Shown: positions 15,099-24,700, numbered from the stretch's first letter. The stretch: 32,487 nucleotides of DNA from Anaerorhabdus sp036641015 (GCF_036641015.1 NZ_JAVWFO010000017.1:1-32487), one strand, 5' to 3'. Made by a program: numbers and translations. The notes: a model not told the origin generated them from the letters alone.

Positions 15099-15946
15099 TG
15101 AAGATGGATAAGAAAAATAAAATTACTAATGGCGCAACATATACTGTTCTATCAATATTGGGTATAATTTGGCTGTTTCCAATAGCTTGGTTAATCATGC
15201 AATCTTTTCGTGGAGAACCAGGAGCTTTTACAAAGTATTTAATTCCAAAAATTTGGACATTAGATAACTATACAAAATTATTTACTGAAACAGGATTATT
15301 TAATTTTCCAAGATGGTTTATTAATACAGCAATTGTAGCGGTAATTAGTTGTATTATTAGTACTATTCTTGTATTGCTTACTAGTTATGCATTCTCTAGA
15401 TTGCGTTTTAAGGCTCGTAAACCAATGATGAATGTAATACTAGTTCTAGGCATGTTCCCAGGATTCATGTCAATGGTAGCTATCTATCATATCTTAAAAG
15501 CTATTGGATTAACTCAAAGTTTAGCTAGTTTAGTATTAGTGTATTCTGGTGGTGCAGCGATGGGTTATTATATTGCAAAAGGTTTCTTTGATACAGTTCC
15601 GCGGGCAATTGATGAAGCGGCAATTATTGATGGTGCTACTAAAAATCAAGTGTTTTGGCATATTATTCTTCCAATGAGTAAACCAGTAGTTGTTTATACT
15701 ATTCTTACTTCATTCATAGCACCATGGGTAGATTTTATATTTGTTTCAGTTATTATGAAAGATAACTATAATAATTATACGGTTGCACTGGGATTGTTCC
15801 AAATGCTTACTCGTGAAAACATACAACAATACTTTACACAGTTCTGCGCAGGAGCAGTTTTAATTGCAATCCCTATTACGTTGTTGTTTATCAAAATGCA
15901 AAAGTACTATGTAAGTGGTATTACAGCAGGAGGAGCAAAAGGGTAA
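15095..15946 (+). CDS. malG: Maltodextrin ABC permease, MalG type
   Basis: The second membrane subunit, 283 residues with six spans. The N-terminal span (LSILGIIWLFPIAWLIMQS), the EAA loop DEAAIIDGATKNQVFWHIILP and the C-terminal AGGAKG ending, usual for MalG/MdxG, are visible. Three possible starts lie close together (15095, 15098, 15104); the first overlaps the malF stop. AGGAGAG sits rather far upstream. The stop overlaps the amylase start (TAATG). Confidence 0.93.
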   Translation: MMKMDKKNKITNGATYTVLSILGIIWLFPIAWLIMQSFRGEPGAFTKYLIPKIWTLDNYTKLFTETGLFNFPRWFINTAIVAVISCIISTILVLLTSYAFSRLRFKARKPMMNVILVLGMFPGFMSMVAIYHILKAIGLTQSLASLVLVYSGGAAMGYYIAKGFFDTVPRAIDEAAIIDGATKNQVFWHIILPMSKPVVVYTILTSFIAPWVDFIFVSVIMKDNYNNYTVALGLFQMLTRENIQQYFTQFCAGAVLIAIPITLLFIKMQKYYVSGITAGGAKG

Positions 15947-17460
15947 TGAAGAAAATCATCTGTATCACGATGATGCTTCTTTATTTAACTGGTTGTACAA
16001 ACAATAAAATGAATGCAATAGATAATCAAAACAGTTCGATTTATTATGAGATTTTTGTTGGGTCATTTTGTGATAGTGATAATGATGGAATTGGAGATAT
16101 CCAAGGGATTATTTCAAAACTAGATTATCTTGAAAGCTTGGGGGTTAAAGGTATATGGCTAACTCCTATTCATCCAAGTGAAAGTTATCATAAATATGAT
16201 GTATTAAACTATATGGAAATTGATTCAACATTTGGCACAATAGCAGATTTTGAACAGCTTGTTTCTGAAATGAAAATTCGAAACATGGATTTGATTATGG
16301 ATTTAGTAATAAACCATACATCTAGCAATCATCCGTGGTTTGTAGAAGCAAAAAAGAATATATTAAATAATGCATGTGATTGTGAAAATGATAAGTGCGA
16401 TTATTATAATTTTTATGATAGTAAAAAAAGTAATAGTACAAAATTATCAAATAATATTTATTACGAATCAGTGTTTAGTGACAAGATGCCAGATCTAAAT
16501 CTCGATAACCAAGAAGTAAGGCAAGAAATAAAAGATATTGTATCATTTTGGTTATCTAAAGGAATTCAAGGATTTAGACTAGATGCACCATTACATTATT
16601 ATGGTGATGTAGAAAAAAATAATGAATTCTTATCTTGGCTTAACACAACAGTAAAAGAAATCAAAGGTGATGCTTTTATTGTTGGAGAAGTATGGAGTGA
16701 TCAAAAAACTATTGAGTCACATTATGAAAGTGAGATTGACAGTTTCTTTAACTTTCCAGCTTCATTTACTGATGGAAAAATAGTAACTAACATACGTAGT
16801 AAAAATGGATCAGCATTAGCTAAATATTTTGAAAAGTACAATGCAAGTATAAAATCAATAAATGAAAATGCAGTGGATAGTGTATTCTTGTCAAATCACG
16901 ACCAAGCGAGAAGCGCAGGGTTCTTTAGTGCGAACCAAGAACAGTCAAAACTTATGGTATCGACATTTCTATTATCACCAGGAAATGTATTTATATATTA
17001 TGGTGAAGAAATTGGGATGTTAGGTAGTGGTGTTGATCCAAATAAAAGATTACCCATGCAATGGGATTTAAAAGATCCAAAAGGAATGACAAACAATCCA
17101 ATTGGTGCAGATTATAAAGATAGTGTAGATACAGATGTTAATCGACAAAACAATGATCCAGATTCTCTTTTAAATCATTATCGAAAAGTAGCTAAAGTTA
17201 GAAATAAATATAAAGCAATATCAAATGGCTCGTCTGTGTTTGTGGATTTTGATAATTCTTCTATTTATGCAATGAAACATACTCTTAATGATGAAAGTAT
17301 TTTAGTAATTCATAACTTTAGTGATGAAAAACAAGAAATAATTCTTGAAGAAAAAATAAAAGAAGTTAATATTATAGATATTAATTTAAAAAGCACAGTA
17401 AAAAATGAACAAATAAGTATACAACCTTATTCGTCAATTGTGATTAGTATAGAAAGGTAA
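15946..17460 (+). CDS. Lipoprotein alpha-amylase family enzyme (GH13)
   Basis: A 504-residue glycoside hydrolase, probably anchored outside the membrane: short lipoprotein signal with lipobox LTGC (Cys17). The GH13 barrel shows region I DLVINHTSSNHPWF, region II GFRLDAPLH (nucleophile Asp213), region III GEVWSD (acid/base Glu248) and region IV SNHDQAR (Asp319). The DSDNDGIGDIQGI loop near residue 38-50 is a calcium-type site. A C-terminal beta domain follows from about 430. It lies between malG and malQ with overlapping/4-base junctions, so it likely trims starch or long dextrins at the cell surface for the adjacent importer. Exact product pattern cannot be told. Confidence 0.92.
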   Translation: MKKIICITMMLLYLTGCTNNKMNAIDNQNSSIYYEIFVGSFCDSDNDGIGDIQGIISKLDYLESLGVKGIWLTPIHPSESYHKYDVLNYMEIDSTFGTIADFEQLVSEMKIRNMDLIMDLVINHTSSNHPWFVEAKKNILNNACDCENDKCDYYNFYDSKKSNSTKLSNNIYYESVFSDKMPDLNLDNQEVRQEIKDIVSFWLSKGIQGFRLDAPLHYYGDVEKNNEFLSWLNTTVKEIKGDAFIVGEVWSDQKTIESHYESEIDSFFNFPASFTDGKIVTNIRSKNGSALAKYFEKYNASIKSINENAVDSVFLSNHDQARSAGFFSANQEQSKLMVSTFLLSPGNVFIYYGEEIGMLGSGVDPNKRLPMQWDLKDPKGMTNNPIGADYKDSVDTDVNRQNNDPDSLLNHYRKVAKVRNKYKAISNGSSVFVDFDNSSIYAMKHTLNDESILVIHNFSDEKQEIILEEKIKEVNIIDINLKSTVKNEQISIQPYSSIVISIER

Positions 17461-17463
17461 ATT

Positions 17464-18915
17464 ATGAGAAAAGCTGGAATATTAATGCCGGTAGCTTCAC
17501 TTCCTTCATCATATGGAATAGGTGATTTTGGACCAAGTAGTTATCAATTCATCCAACTTATTAAAGAAACAGGTTTTAAGATTTGGCAAATCTTACCACT
17601 TAACCCGTTAGGATATGGTAATTCACCATACCAACCATATTCATCAAAAGCAATGGATGAATGTTATATTAGCTTAGATTTATTAAAAGATGAGGGATTA
17701 CTTAAAAAAGTAAAACCATTTAACGCTAAAGCTAATAAGGTAAACTATGATGAAGTAAGGAAGTATAAGGAAACATATTTAAAAGAAGCATATACCAATT
17801 TTAAAGAAACAAATGATTATAAAAAATTCGCAAGTCAACAATGGTTAAAAAATTATGCTGTTTTTCTAACATTAAAGAAAGCAAATGAAATGAAATGTTG
17901 GAATGAATGGCCAAGTGAAGTAAAAAATTGGATTAATGATTCAAGCAGCTATGATATCACACCATTTGAAAGCGAAATAAAGTATGAAATGTTTATCCAA
18001 TATATTCTTTTAAAACAATGGAATAACTTAAGAAAATATGCCAATGAACATGGTATTGAAGTTATGGGTGATATTCCTATTTATGTGGGTATTGATTCTG
18101 ATGATGTTTGGACATATCAACAAGGTTTCTTATTGGATGAAGACGGTAAACCAACATTTATTGCAGGAGTACCACCAGATTTCTTTAGTGATGAGGGACA
18201 ACGATGGGGCAATCCAATATATAATTGGGATCAATTAGAAAAAGATGGTTTTCAATTTTGGTTAGATCGCTTAGCGTATTCGGCAAAACTGTTTGATACA
18301 ATTCGTATTGACCATTTTAGAGCGTTTGATACATATTGGAAGATTCCAGCTTCATGTCCTACAGCTATAGAGGGTGAATGGATAGAAGCACCTGGATATA
18401 AATTATTCGATACAATTTATGAAACTTATCCAAAAATCAAAATCGTTGCGGAAGACTTGGGTGATTTAAGACCAGAAGTTTTAATTCTAAGAGATCATTT
18501 CAATTTAACCGGAATGAGAATTGTTCAACACTCATTTGATACTGAAAAACCAATGATGGATCGAGATAATTTAGTTGCCTATACAGGTACACATGATAAC
18601 GAAACGGTGACTGTTTGGTATAAAAATATGAGTCGTAAAGATAAAAATAAAGTAAATAAATATTTTAAGGAACATGGATATTTATTTGCTAATCCTGTAG
18701 ATAATCTGATTCAATATACATTGGATACAAAAGCAAAATACGCTATTTTACCAATGACTGATTTATTAAGAAAAGATGATCGATCGCGTATTAATTTCCC
18801 AGGAACTGTTGGAGATCCAAATTGGCAATGGAAAATGAAAGATTTTGTAGAATATATAAATCGTATTGATGATATCAAAAAAATGTTGATTCATGGTAAA
18901 CGAATAAAACAATGA
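17464..18915 (+). CDS. malQ: 4-alpha-glucanotransferase (amylomaltase)
   Basis: MalQ (GH77) transfers glucan segments between maltodextrins, releasing glucose and making longer chains for phosphorylase. The 483-residue protein has the family start GILMPVASLPSSYGIGDFG, substrate loop GNSPYQPYSS, nucleophile Asp283 in RIDHFRAFDTYW, acid/base Glu330 in VAEDLGD and Asp378 in GTHDNETV. Length is typical of bacterial amylomaltase. It starts three bases after the amylase stop, and its ribosome binding site is weak (GAAAGG in the end of the previous gene). It is the last gene of the operon. Confidence 0.96.
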   Translation: MRKAGILMPVASLPSSYGIGDFGPSSYQFIQLIKETGFKIWQILPLNPLGYGNSPYQPYSSKAMDECYISLDLLKDEGLLKKVKPFNAKANKVNYDEVRKYKETYLKEAYTNFKETNDYKKFASQQWLKNYAVFLTLKKANEMKCWNEWPSEVKNWINDSSSYDITPFESEIKYEMFIQYILLKQWNNLRKYANEHGIEVMGDIPIYVGIDSDDVWTYQQGFLLDEDGKPTFIAGVPPDFFSDEGQRWGNPIYNWDQLEKDGFQFWLDRLAYSAKLFDTIRIDHFRAFDTYWKIPASCPTAIEGEWIEAPGYKLFDTIYETYPKIKIVAEDLGDLRPEVLILRDHFNLTGMRIVQHSFDTEKPMMDRDNLVAYTGTHDNETVTVWYKNMSRKDKNKVNKYFKEHGYLFANPVDNLIQYTLDTKAKYAILPMTDLLRKDDRSRINFPGTVGDPNWQWKMKDFVEYINRIDDIKKMLIHGKRIKQ

Positions 18916-18927
18916 TCTATAAATATT

Positions 18928-18969
18928 AACCTCGTTATTAAGATGAAAATCAAAATTCGAGGTTTTTTT
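18928..18969 (+). terminator. Terminator of the mal operon
   Basis: AACCTCG (18928-18934) pairs with CGAGGTT (18958-18964) around a 23-base A/T loop, then a T tract to 18969. Confidence 0.75.
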
Positions 18970-18980
18970 GATGAAGAAGT

Positions 18981-19017
18981 AAAAAAATAAATCTCTTTAT
19001 AAAACAGAGATTTATTT
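18981..19017 (-). terminator. Terminator of glgP
   Basis: A 12-bp perfect stem (18985-18996 with 19006-19017). On the minus strand it is followed by a run of seven T and lies 40 bases after the glgP stop. It also could act as a back-up for the plus strand. Confidence 0.8.
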
Positions 19018-19056
19018 AAAGTTAATATTATTTTCTATAAACAATTTTGAATGAAT

Positions 19057-21315
19057 TTATTTCTTTAATTTCCATATATCTTTTTCATAATCATTGATTG
19101 TTCTGTCAGATGAGAAGTATCCAGCGTATGCAATGTTTACAAGCATTTTTTTATTCCATAATAATGAGTTATCAAAGTCGAGAATCATTGCATCTTTAAC
19201 TTGAGTATAATCTTTGAAGTCAAGTAAAGTCATGAACCAATCTTTATTTAATAATTCATTATATAAATCAGTTAAACATTTTTTATCGCCAATTGAAATC
19301 AACTCATCACTAATAATAAAGTCCAATACATCATGAATGCATTTATCTTGATTATAAAAATCTTTACTTACGTAATCAGCTTTATCATAGTGCGATATAA
19401 TTTGATCTGATGTTTCACCAAATAAGTAAATGTTTTCCTTACCTACTAAATTAGATATTTCTACATTTGCACCATCTAAAGTACCGATTGTTACAGCGCC
19501 ATTTAACATGAATTTCATATTGCCTGTTCCACTTGCTTCTTTTGATGCGAGTGATATTTGTTCAGATATATCAGCGGCAGGTATTAACTTTTCTGCATAA
19601 GTAACGTTATAATTTTCAACCATAACTACTTTTAAATATGGAGCTACATCAGGATCAGAATTTATTAATTCTTGTAGACACAATAATAAGTGAATAATAT
19701 TCTTTGCCATTACATAAGCAGGCGCAGCTTTTGCACCAAATATCATTGTAATTGGATGAGTAGGTAATATTCCATTTTTGATTTGTAAATATTTATAGAT
19801 TACATATAAGGCATTCATTTGTTGACGTTTGTATTCATGCAAACGTTTGATTTGAATACTAAATATAGAATTTGGATTTAATTCGATTCCTTCATTTTTT
19901 AATATCGTTTTGCATAATTCATTCTTTGCTTCTTGCTTAATGATACTCAACTGTTTTAAAACTGTTTCATCATCAATATATTGTAGTAACTCTTTTAAGT
20001 GATTTGCATCATTTTTCCACTCATTACCGATTAACTTTGTAATAAAGTTTGATAATGCAGGATTAGAATGCATTAGCCATCTTCTAAATGTTATACCATT
20101 TGTTTTGTTAGTAAATTTGTTTGGATATATATCATAGAACTCTTTTAGCTCAACATGTTTAAGGATATCAGTATGAATAGCAGCAACGCCATTAATCGAG
20201 AATCCATAATGCATATCAATTCTTGCCATATGAACACGGTTTTGATCATCAATAATGCTAACAGTAGGGTTGTTATATGTTTTATTAACACGATTATTTA
20301 ATTCTTCAATAATCGTGATTAAATGAGGAACTACCTTTTCTAAATATGTTATTGGCCACTTTTCTAAAGCTTCTTGTAAGATAGTGTGATTAGTATATGC
20401 ACAAGTATTAGAGACTATAGAAATTGCTTCATCCATTGTTAACCCTTCTTTGATTAATAAACGAATTAACTCAGGTATCACAAGAGTAGGGTGGGTATCG
20501 TTTATTTGAATAACAATATGATTTGATAATTCATGCAAGTTAATATTGTTTTTCTTACATTCATCAAGAATGTATTGTGCGCCACATGATACCATAAAAT
20601 ATTGTTGATAAATGCGCAATAAATGACCTTTTTCATCACTGTCATCAGGATATAGAAATAATGTTAGATTCTTTTCTATCTCGCTTTTGTCAAAAGTGAT
20701 GCCATCTTTAACTATAGTTTCATCAAGTGTTTCAATATCAAATAAATGTAATTTATTTTTGCCGCCATTATATCCTAAGATGTTAATATCAAATAAGTGC
20801 CCAACACATTTAAATCCACCAAAAGGAACAATATAAGTATTATGAGTATCAATTAGCCAGTTTTCAGTTTGAATCCATGGATTAATATTTTCTTGTTGTT
20901 TATGATTTTCAAATACTTGCTTAAATAAACCGTAATGATAATTTAGACCAATACCGTCACCATCAAGTTGTAATGTAGCAATAGAATCAAGAAAACATGC
21001 TGCAAGCCTTCCTAAACCACCATTTCCTAAAGAGGGCTCGTTTTCAAATTCTTCGATTTCATTAAGTGAAAAGCCATTGTTTTCCAGTACTTGTTTAACT
21101 TCATCATAGATATGTAAGTTAATTAAGTTATTTGACAGCAATTTACCAATTAAAAATTCCGCACTAATATAATAAAGCTTTTTATCACCTTTAATATCAG
21201 GTTGTTTATCAGTTTCTTCTTTAACGAGTGTCATTAGTGATAGAAATAATTCTTCCTTTGTTGAGTCTTTAATAGGGTGTTTTAATATATTTTGTAGTTT
21301 GTTTTCAATATTCAT
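19057..21315 (-). CDS. glgP: Glycogen/maltodextrin phosphorylase
   Basis: A GT35 phosphorylase that releases glucose 1-phosphate from alpha-1,4-glucans with pyridoxal phosphate. The 752-residue protein has EFLIGKLLSNNL and EPSLGNGGLGRLAACFLDS near the N-terminus, QINDTHPTL and IKRLHEYKRQ in the middle, and the PLP-lysine region EASGTGNMKFMLNGAVTIG followed by DGANVEI. The length, shorter than many glycogen phosphorylases, fits maltodextrin types. The start is the ATG at 21315, behind GCGAGGT; an open frame extends further upstream but crosses the operator and promoter. It is downstream of malR on the same strand but behind its own promoter. Confidence 0.95.
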   Translation of the reverse strand: MNIENKLQNILKHPIKDSTKEELFLSLMTLVKEETDKQPDIKGDKKLYYISAEFLIGKLLSNNLINLHIYDEVKQVLENNGFSLNEIEEFENEPSLGNGGLGRLAACFLDSIATLQLDGDGIGLNYHYGLFKQVFENHKQQENINPWIQTENWLIDTHNTYIVPFGGFKCVGHLFDINILGYNGGKNKLHLFDIETLDETIVKDGITFDKSEIEKNLTLFLYPDDSDEKGHLLRIYQQYFMVSCGAQYILDECKKNNINLHELSNHIVIQINDTHPTLVIPELIRLLIKEGLTMDEAISIVSNTCAYTNHTILQEALEKWPITYLEKVVPHLITIIEELNNRVNKTYNNPTVSIIDDQNRVHMARIDMHYGFSINGVAAIHTDILKHVELKEFYDIYPNKFTNKTNGITFRRWLMHSNPALSNFITKLIGNEWKNDANHLKELLQYIDDETVLKQLSIIKQEAKNELCKTILKNEGIELNPNSIFSIQIKRLHEYKRQQMNALYVIYKYLQIKNGILPTHPITMIFGAKAAPAYVMAKNIIHLLLCLQELINSDPDVAPYLKVVMVENYNVTYAEKLIPAADISEQISLASKEASGTGNMKFMLNGAVTIGTLDGANVEISNLVGKENIYLFGETSDQIISHYDKADYVSKDFYNQDKCIHDVLDFIISDELISIGDKKCLTDLYNELLNKDWFMTLLDFKDYTQVKDAMILDFDNSLLWNKKMLVNIAYAGYFSSDRTINDYEKDIWKLKK

Positions 21316-21334
21316 ATTTTTACCTCGCTTTGAA

Positions 21335-21363
21335 ATCATAACATAGGAAAACGTTTTCCACAA
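21335..21363 (-). promoter_or_regulatory. glgP promoter with embedded MalR-type operator
   Basis: Minus strand: TTGTGG (21363-21358) and TATGAT (21340-21335), spacing 17. The perfect 14-bp palindrome GGAAAACGTTTTCC (21346-21359) lies over the spacer and -35 edge, so a bound repressor would occlude polymerase. The core is the same as the malE operator. Confidence 0.75.
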
Positions 21364-21372
21364 GTCTTAGTA

Positions 21373-21404
21373 AAATAAAAAAACAAGGTAATTTATACCC
21401 TGTT
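21373..21404 (-). terminator. Terminator of malR
   Basis: Minus strand: AACAGGGTA pairs with TACCTTGTT (one G-U) around TAAAT, followed by a T tract. It starts four bases after the malR stop and separates malR from glgP. Confidence 0.8.
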
Positions 21405-21407
21405 TAA

Positions 21408-22400
21408 TTACATAATAACATCGTCATACTTAATTACTTTAACTTCATAATTAAGTAAACGTTGTCTTCCTTTTTCACCTTCTAGTAGGCGTTTAATCTC
21501 AAGTACTGCTTGTTTTGAAGTTTCATAGAAATCTTGTTTACATGTAAGCATTTGTTTTCCTACATATCCCATTAAAGTAATGCCATCATAACCACAACAT
21601 CTTCTAAAGATATTCATATTAATCAAAGCATTTACAGCTCCAATTGCCATCAAGTCAGATGCACATACAACGGCATCGGCATCACTAGCATATCGTTGTG
21701 TTAATTCATATGCTTTTTTTTCGCTAAACTCAGCGTATTGAATGTTTAAATCAAATCCAAACTCATTTTGAAGTTTTTGTATTCCTTGGATACGCATGTC
21801 GGTAACGTAACCATTTTGCTTGCCGGCTAAGTATAGTACTTTATGGCATGGATCTTTTTCAAGTAATGCTTTAGCAACATCGTATTGTCCTTGAATGTGA
21901 TCAACGATAACACTAGATGTAATGTCGTTAACAATTGGGGCATCAACAACAGTTACTAAAAATTGACCGCTATTAATAATTTCGTGAATAACAGTATCTT
22001 CTTTATTTAAACCATAAACAACAATTGCATTTATACCTTGTGCAATAAAATATCGACTTAATTCTTCTGGTGTATAATCATGAACAGTCTGATTGAATAT
22101 TGTAACAACATCTAAATTAATCTCTTTAGCTTGTTCAAAAGCACCTTGTAGGTATTGCATATTTATTTCATCCACCGCCTGCTTAAGGTCATTGATATAA
22201 ATATAAAGAGCAACCTTTTCAGTTTTCTTGCTAGATAGATTACTAGCAGTTAAATTAGGGATATAGTTTAATTCTTTAATCGCTTCAAGAACTTTCTTTT
22301 TTGTGGCATCAGAAATAGTTGTATAATTCTTTAATACTTTTGAAACTGTACTAGCAGAAACACCTGCTTTTTTTGCAACATCTATAATTGTGGCTACCAT
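21408..22400 (-). CDS. malR: LacI-family repressor, probable MalR
   Basis: A 330-residue LacI/GalR regulator. Residues 1-55 are the helix-turn-helix (ATIIDVAKKAGVSASTVSKV) and hinge helix; the rest is a periplasmic-binding-like sensor domain (ALYIYINDLKQAV to the C-terminus), with the effector-fold signature VVCASDLMAIGAVNAL. AGAGGT precedes the ATG. Location between glgP and the mal genes, and the shared palindrome at both promoters, make it the likely maltodextrin-responsive repressor; binding is inferred. No matching palindrome is seen at its own start, so autoregulation is not evident. Confidence 0.88.
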   Translation of the reverse strand: MVATIIDVAKKAGVSASTVSKVLKNYTTISDATKKKVLEAIKELNYIPNLTASNLSSKKTEKVALYIYINDLKQAVDEINMQYLQGAFEQAKEINLDVVTIFNQTVHDYTPEELSRYFIAQGINAIVVYGLNKEDTVIHEIINSGQFLVTVVDAPIVNDITSSVIVDHIQGQYDVAKALLEKDPCHKVLYLAGKQNGYVTDMRIQGIQKLQNEFGFDLNIQYAEFSEKKAYELTQRYASDADAVVCASDLMAIGAVNALINMNIFRRCCGYDGITLMGYVGKQMLTCKQDFYETSKQAVLEIKRLLEGEKGRQRLLNYEVKVIKYDDVIM

Positions 22401-22485
22401 AATATTTACCTCTATGTATAGTTTAGCAAATTAATGATTAACCTACAATGCGAGTATGATAGAATAATACTAGAGGTATACTAAT
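22401..22485. promoter_or_regulatory. Divergent promoter region, malR / PucR-like gene
   Basis: This 85-base gap must hold both promoters. On the minus strand TTGTAG (22448-22443) and TAAACT (22425-22420) are 17 apart; on the plus strand TATGAT (22455-22460) has a weak TTAATG 18 bases upstream. Both are imperfect matches. Confidence 0.35.
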
Positions 22486-23454
22486 ATGAGTAAATATCTT
22501 AATGATTTATTACAAGACTATACAAACCAATTTCAATGTAGCTTACGATGTTTAGTTAAACAAGGAGAAGTTCTTTTTGAAGTAGGCAAGTTGACTAATG
22601 AAGCTAATCGATGTGAGTTTGAATTTAATCATATGACTTATGTATTAGAATCAGTGGAATTAAGTGAGAAAGATTTAAAGCTTATATCATTGGCATGTAT
22701 GCAATGTCTTAAGAATGAGATCAAAACCAAGAGTAATGAAGATATATTAGCTATAGCATTGAGACAAGAGTTAACGCATTTAGATCAAAGACAGTTAACA
22801 AATGCTTTTAATTGTGAATGGTATGGACTGATGTTAATTGTTGATCCACATAATCGAAATGATGAAATACTAGATCTAGTTAAGCAATTGAGTCAATATT
22901 ATTTATGTGTGACAAGAGTAGAGAATCAATTGTTAATTCTAATGAACTGGGAAGATATTGAACAAGCTACAATTATTCAACAATCACTTGAAAGCGAATT
23001 GTATATATTGTCTAAAGTATATACAAGTAGAAAAATAACGGATTTAAGTGAGATAAGTTCTAGTTATGATAATCTATGTGAAATAAAGCGCTTGGCCACA
23101 GTATTCTACCCAAATAAAGTAATTATTAAGGAATCAGATTTAAGTTTGGTATATACAATCAACAAACTAACTAAAGCAGAAACAGAGAAGATATTAGCTG
23201 AAACTAATCAAGAAGGTTTAAAATTATTGGATGACTTAGAAAATAAAAAAATGATTCAAGTATTCTTTGATAATAATTTAAATCTAGCAGAAACAGCTCG
23301 CCAACTATATATCCATCGTAATACATTAATCTATCGTTTAGATAAATTAACAGAAGTATTAGGGCTAGATATACGAAAATTTGATGATGCTTTTCAATTG
23401 TCTTATCTAATGATGCTTATGCAACATGTCAAAAGCACTAAGAAATTAGGATGA
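22486..23454 (+). CDS. PucR/CdaR-type transcriptional regulator
   Basis: A 322-residue protein with no recognised sensor at the N-terminus and a C-terminal PucR-type helix-turn-helix (about 250-315: FFDNNLNLAETARQLYIHRN, then TLIYRLDKLTEVLGLD). The middle (about 100-190) may be a degenerate GGDEF-like/CdaR fold, judged only from hydrophobic pattern. The GAGGT-like site before the ATG and a 70-base gap to malK suggest that the two may be co-transcribed or that this protein controls malK. Regulators of this type next to the shared sugar ATPase MsmX/UgpC occur in other Bacillota; the ligand is unknown. Confidence 0.75.
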   Translation: MSKYLNDLLQDYTNQFQCSLRCLVKQGEVLFEVGKLTNEANRCEFEFNHMTYVLESVELSEKDLKLISLACMQCLKNEIKTKSNEDILAIALRQELTHLDQRQLTNAFNCEWYGLMLIVDPHNRNDEILDLVKQLSQYYLCVTRVENQLLILMNWEDIEQATIIQQSLESELYILSKVYTSRKITDLSEISSSYDNLCEIKRLATVFYPNKVIIKESDLSLVYTINKLTKAETEKILAETNQEGLKLLDDLENKKMIQVFFDNNLNLAETARQLYIHRNTLIYRLDKLTEVLGLDIRKFDDAFQLSYLMMLMQHVKSTKKLG

Positions 23455-23464
23455 TTTTTGGTTA

Positions 23465-23494
23465 TTCTACCAATAGATAGTAAATAACTATAAT
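23465..23494 (+). promoter_or_regulatory. Possible promoter of malK
   Basis: Consensus TATAAT (23489-23494) with a weak TTCTAC (23465-23470) 18 bases upstream. It would give malK a transcript independent of the mal operon. Confidence 0.45.
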
Positions 23495-23524
23495 GATAGA
23501 ATATAAACAACAGTGGAGGTCATT

Positions 23525-24631
23525 ATGGCAAGTTTAAGTTTAAAACACATTTATAAAAAATATGAAAATGGATTTGAAGCAGTAAAAGATTTCAATCTAG
23601 AAATCGCAGATAAAGAATTTATTATTTTCGTTGGTCCTTCTGGATGTGGTAAATCTACTACATTACGTATGATTGCAGGATTAGAAGAAATATCGTCTGG
23701 TGAATTAAGTATTGATGGTCAATTAATGAATAATGTTGAGCCAAAAGATCGTGATATCGCAATGGTTTTCCAAAACTATGCATTATATCCACATATGACA
23801 GTATTTGAAAATATGGCATTTGGTTTAAAATTGCGTAAATTCCCTAAAGAAGAAATCAAAGCAAAAGTTGAAGAGGCTGCAAAAATCTTAGACCTTGAAA
23901 CTTTATTAGATAGAAAACCAGCTGCATTGTCAGGTGGGCAAAGACAACGTGTTGCTATGGGACGTGCGATTGTCCGAGATCCAAAAGTATTTTTAATGGA
24001 TGAACCATTAAGTAACTTGGATGCTAAATTACGTGTGCAAATGCGTACAGAAATTTCTAAGCTTCATCAAAAATTAGGTTCAACAATGGTTTATGTTACA
24101 CATGACCAAACAGAAGCAATGACACTAGGTACTAGAATTGTTGTTATGAAAGATGGAATTGTTCAACAAGTTGATACACCTAAAAACTTATATGATAAAC
24201 CAGATAACTTATTTGTAGCAGGATTCATTGGGTCACCTCAAATGAACTTCGTAGTATGTGAGGTAATTGAAAAATTTGATGGCGTATACTTGATATTTGA
24301 TAATAACGCTCTTCACTTAACTGATGAAAAAGCAAAAATATTAAAAGCAAATGGTTATATTGGAAAACGTGTCATGATGGGTATTCGTCCAGAAGACTTA
24401 CATGATAAAGATTATTCACTAAAAGTATATAAAGATACAATTCGTGCATCTGTTACAGTGTATGAATTAGTAGGAGCTGAAGTATATCTATACTTTGATT
24501 GCAATGCTACTCATATGATTGCTCGTGTTAACCCTAACACAAAAGCAAGAATTGGTGATCAAATTGAATTATATCTTGATTCAGATGCAATGCATTTATT
24601 TGACATTGAAACTGAACAAGCAATTCGTTAA
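23525..24631 (+). CDS. malK: Sugar ABC importer ATPase, MalK/MsmX type
   Basis: The 368-residue ATPase that powers sugar importers of the MalEFG class. Walker A GPSGCGKST (37-45), Q-loop FQNYALYPHMT, signature LSGGQRQR (about 135), Walker B VFLMDEP, D-loop SNLDAKLR and the switch histidine THDQTEA are intact. The C-terminal third is the OB/TOBE regulatory domain (MGIRPEDLHD). The start is ATG 23525 behind GTGGAGGT; a GTG at 23513 is in that site. Its separation from malEFG suggests that it may serve several importers, as MsmX does in Bacillus. It ends at a large terminator. Confidence 0.94.
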   Translation: MASLSLKHIYKKYENGFEAVKDFNLEIADKEFIIFVGPSGCGKSTTLRMIAGLEEISSGELSIDGQLMNNVEPKDRDIAMVFQNYALYPHMTVFENMAFGLKLRKFPKEEIKAKVEEAAKILDLETLLDRKPAALSGGQRQRVAMGRAIVRDPKVFLMDEPLSNLDAKLRVQMRTEISKLHQKLGSTMVYVTHDQTEAMTLGTRIVVMKDGIVQQVDTPKNLYDKPDNLFVAGFIGSPQMNFVVCEVIEKFDGVYLIFDNNALHLTDEKAKILKANGYIGKRVMMGIRPEDLHDKDYSLKVYKDTIRASVTVYELVGAEVYLYFDCNATHMIARVNPNTKARIGDQIELYLDSDAMHLFDIETEQAIR

Positions 24632-24641
24632 TTATAAAATG

Positions 24642-24697
24642 AGCTATTACGTATTAGGTGATTGATATCAATCCCTAAAAGTGTAGTGGCTTTTTTT
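24642..24697 (+). terminator. Complex terminator of malK
   Basis: Outer stem AGCTATTAC/GTAGTGGCT (24642-24650 with 24683-24691, two G-U), inner stem TTAGG-GATTG/CAATC-CCTAA (24654-24678, one bulged T), then seven T to 24697. Confidence 0.75.
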
Positions 24698-24700
24698 CTT

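Noticed and set aside
21316..21363. N-terminal extension of GlgP upstream of 21315
   Set aside because: The frame stays open, but it runs through the operator and promoter; the ATG at 21315 has its own ribosome binding site and fits the family start.
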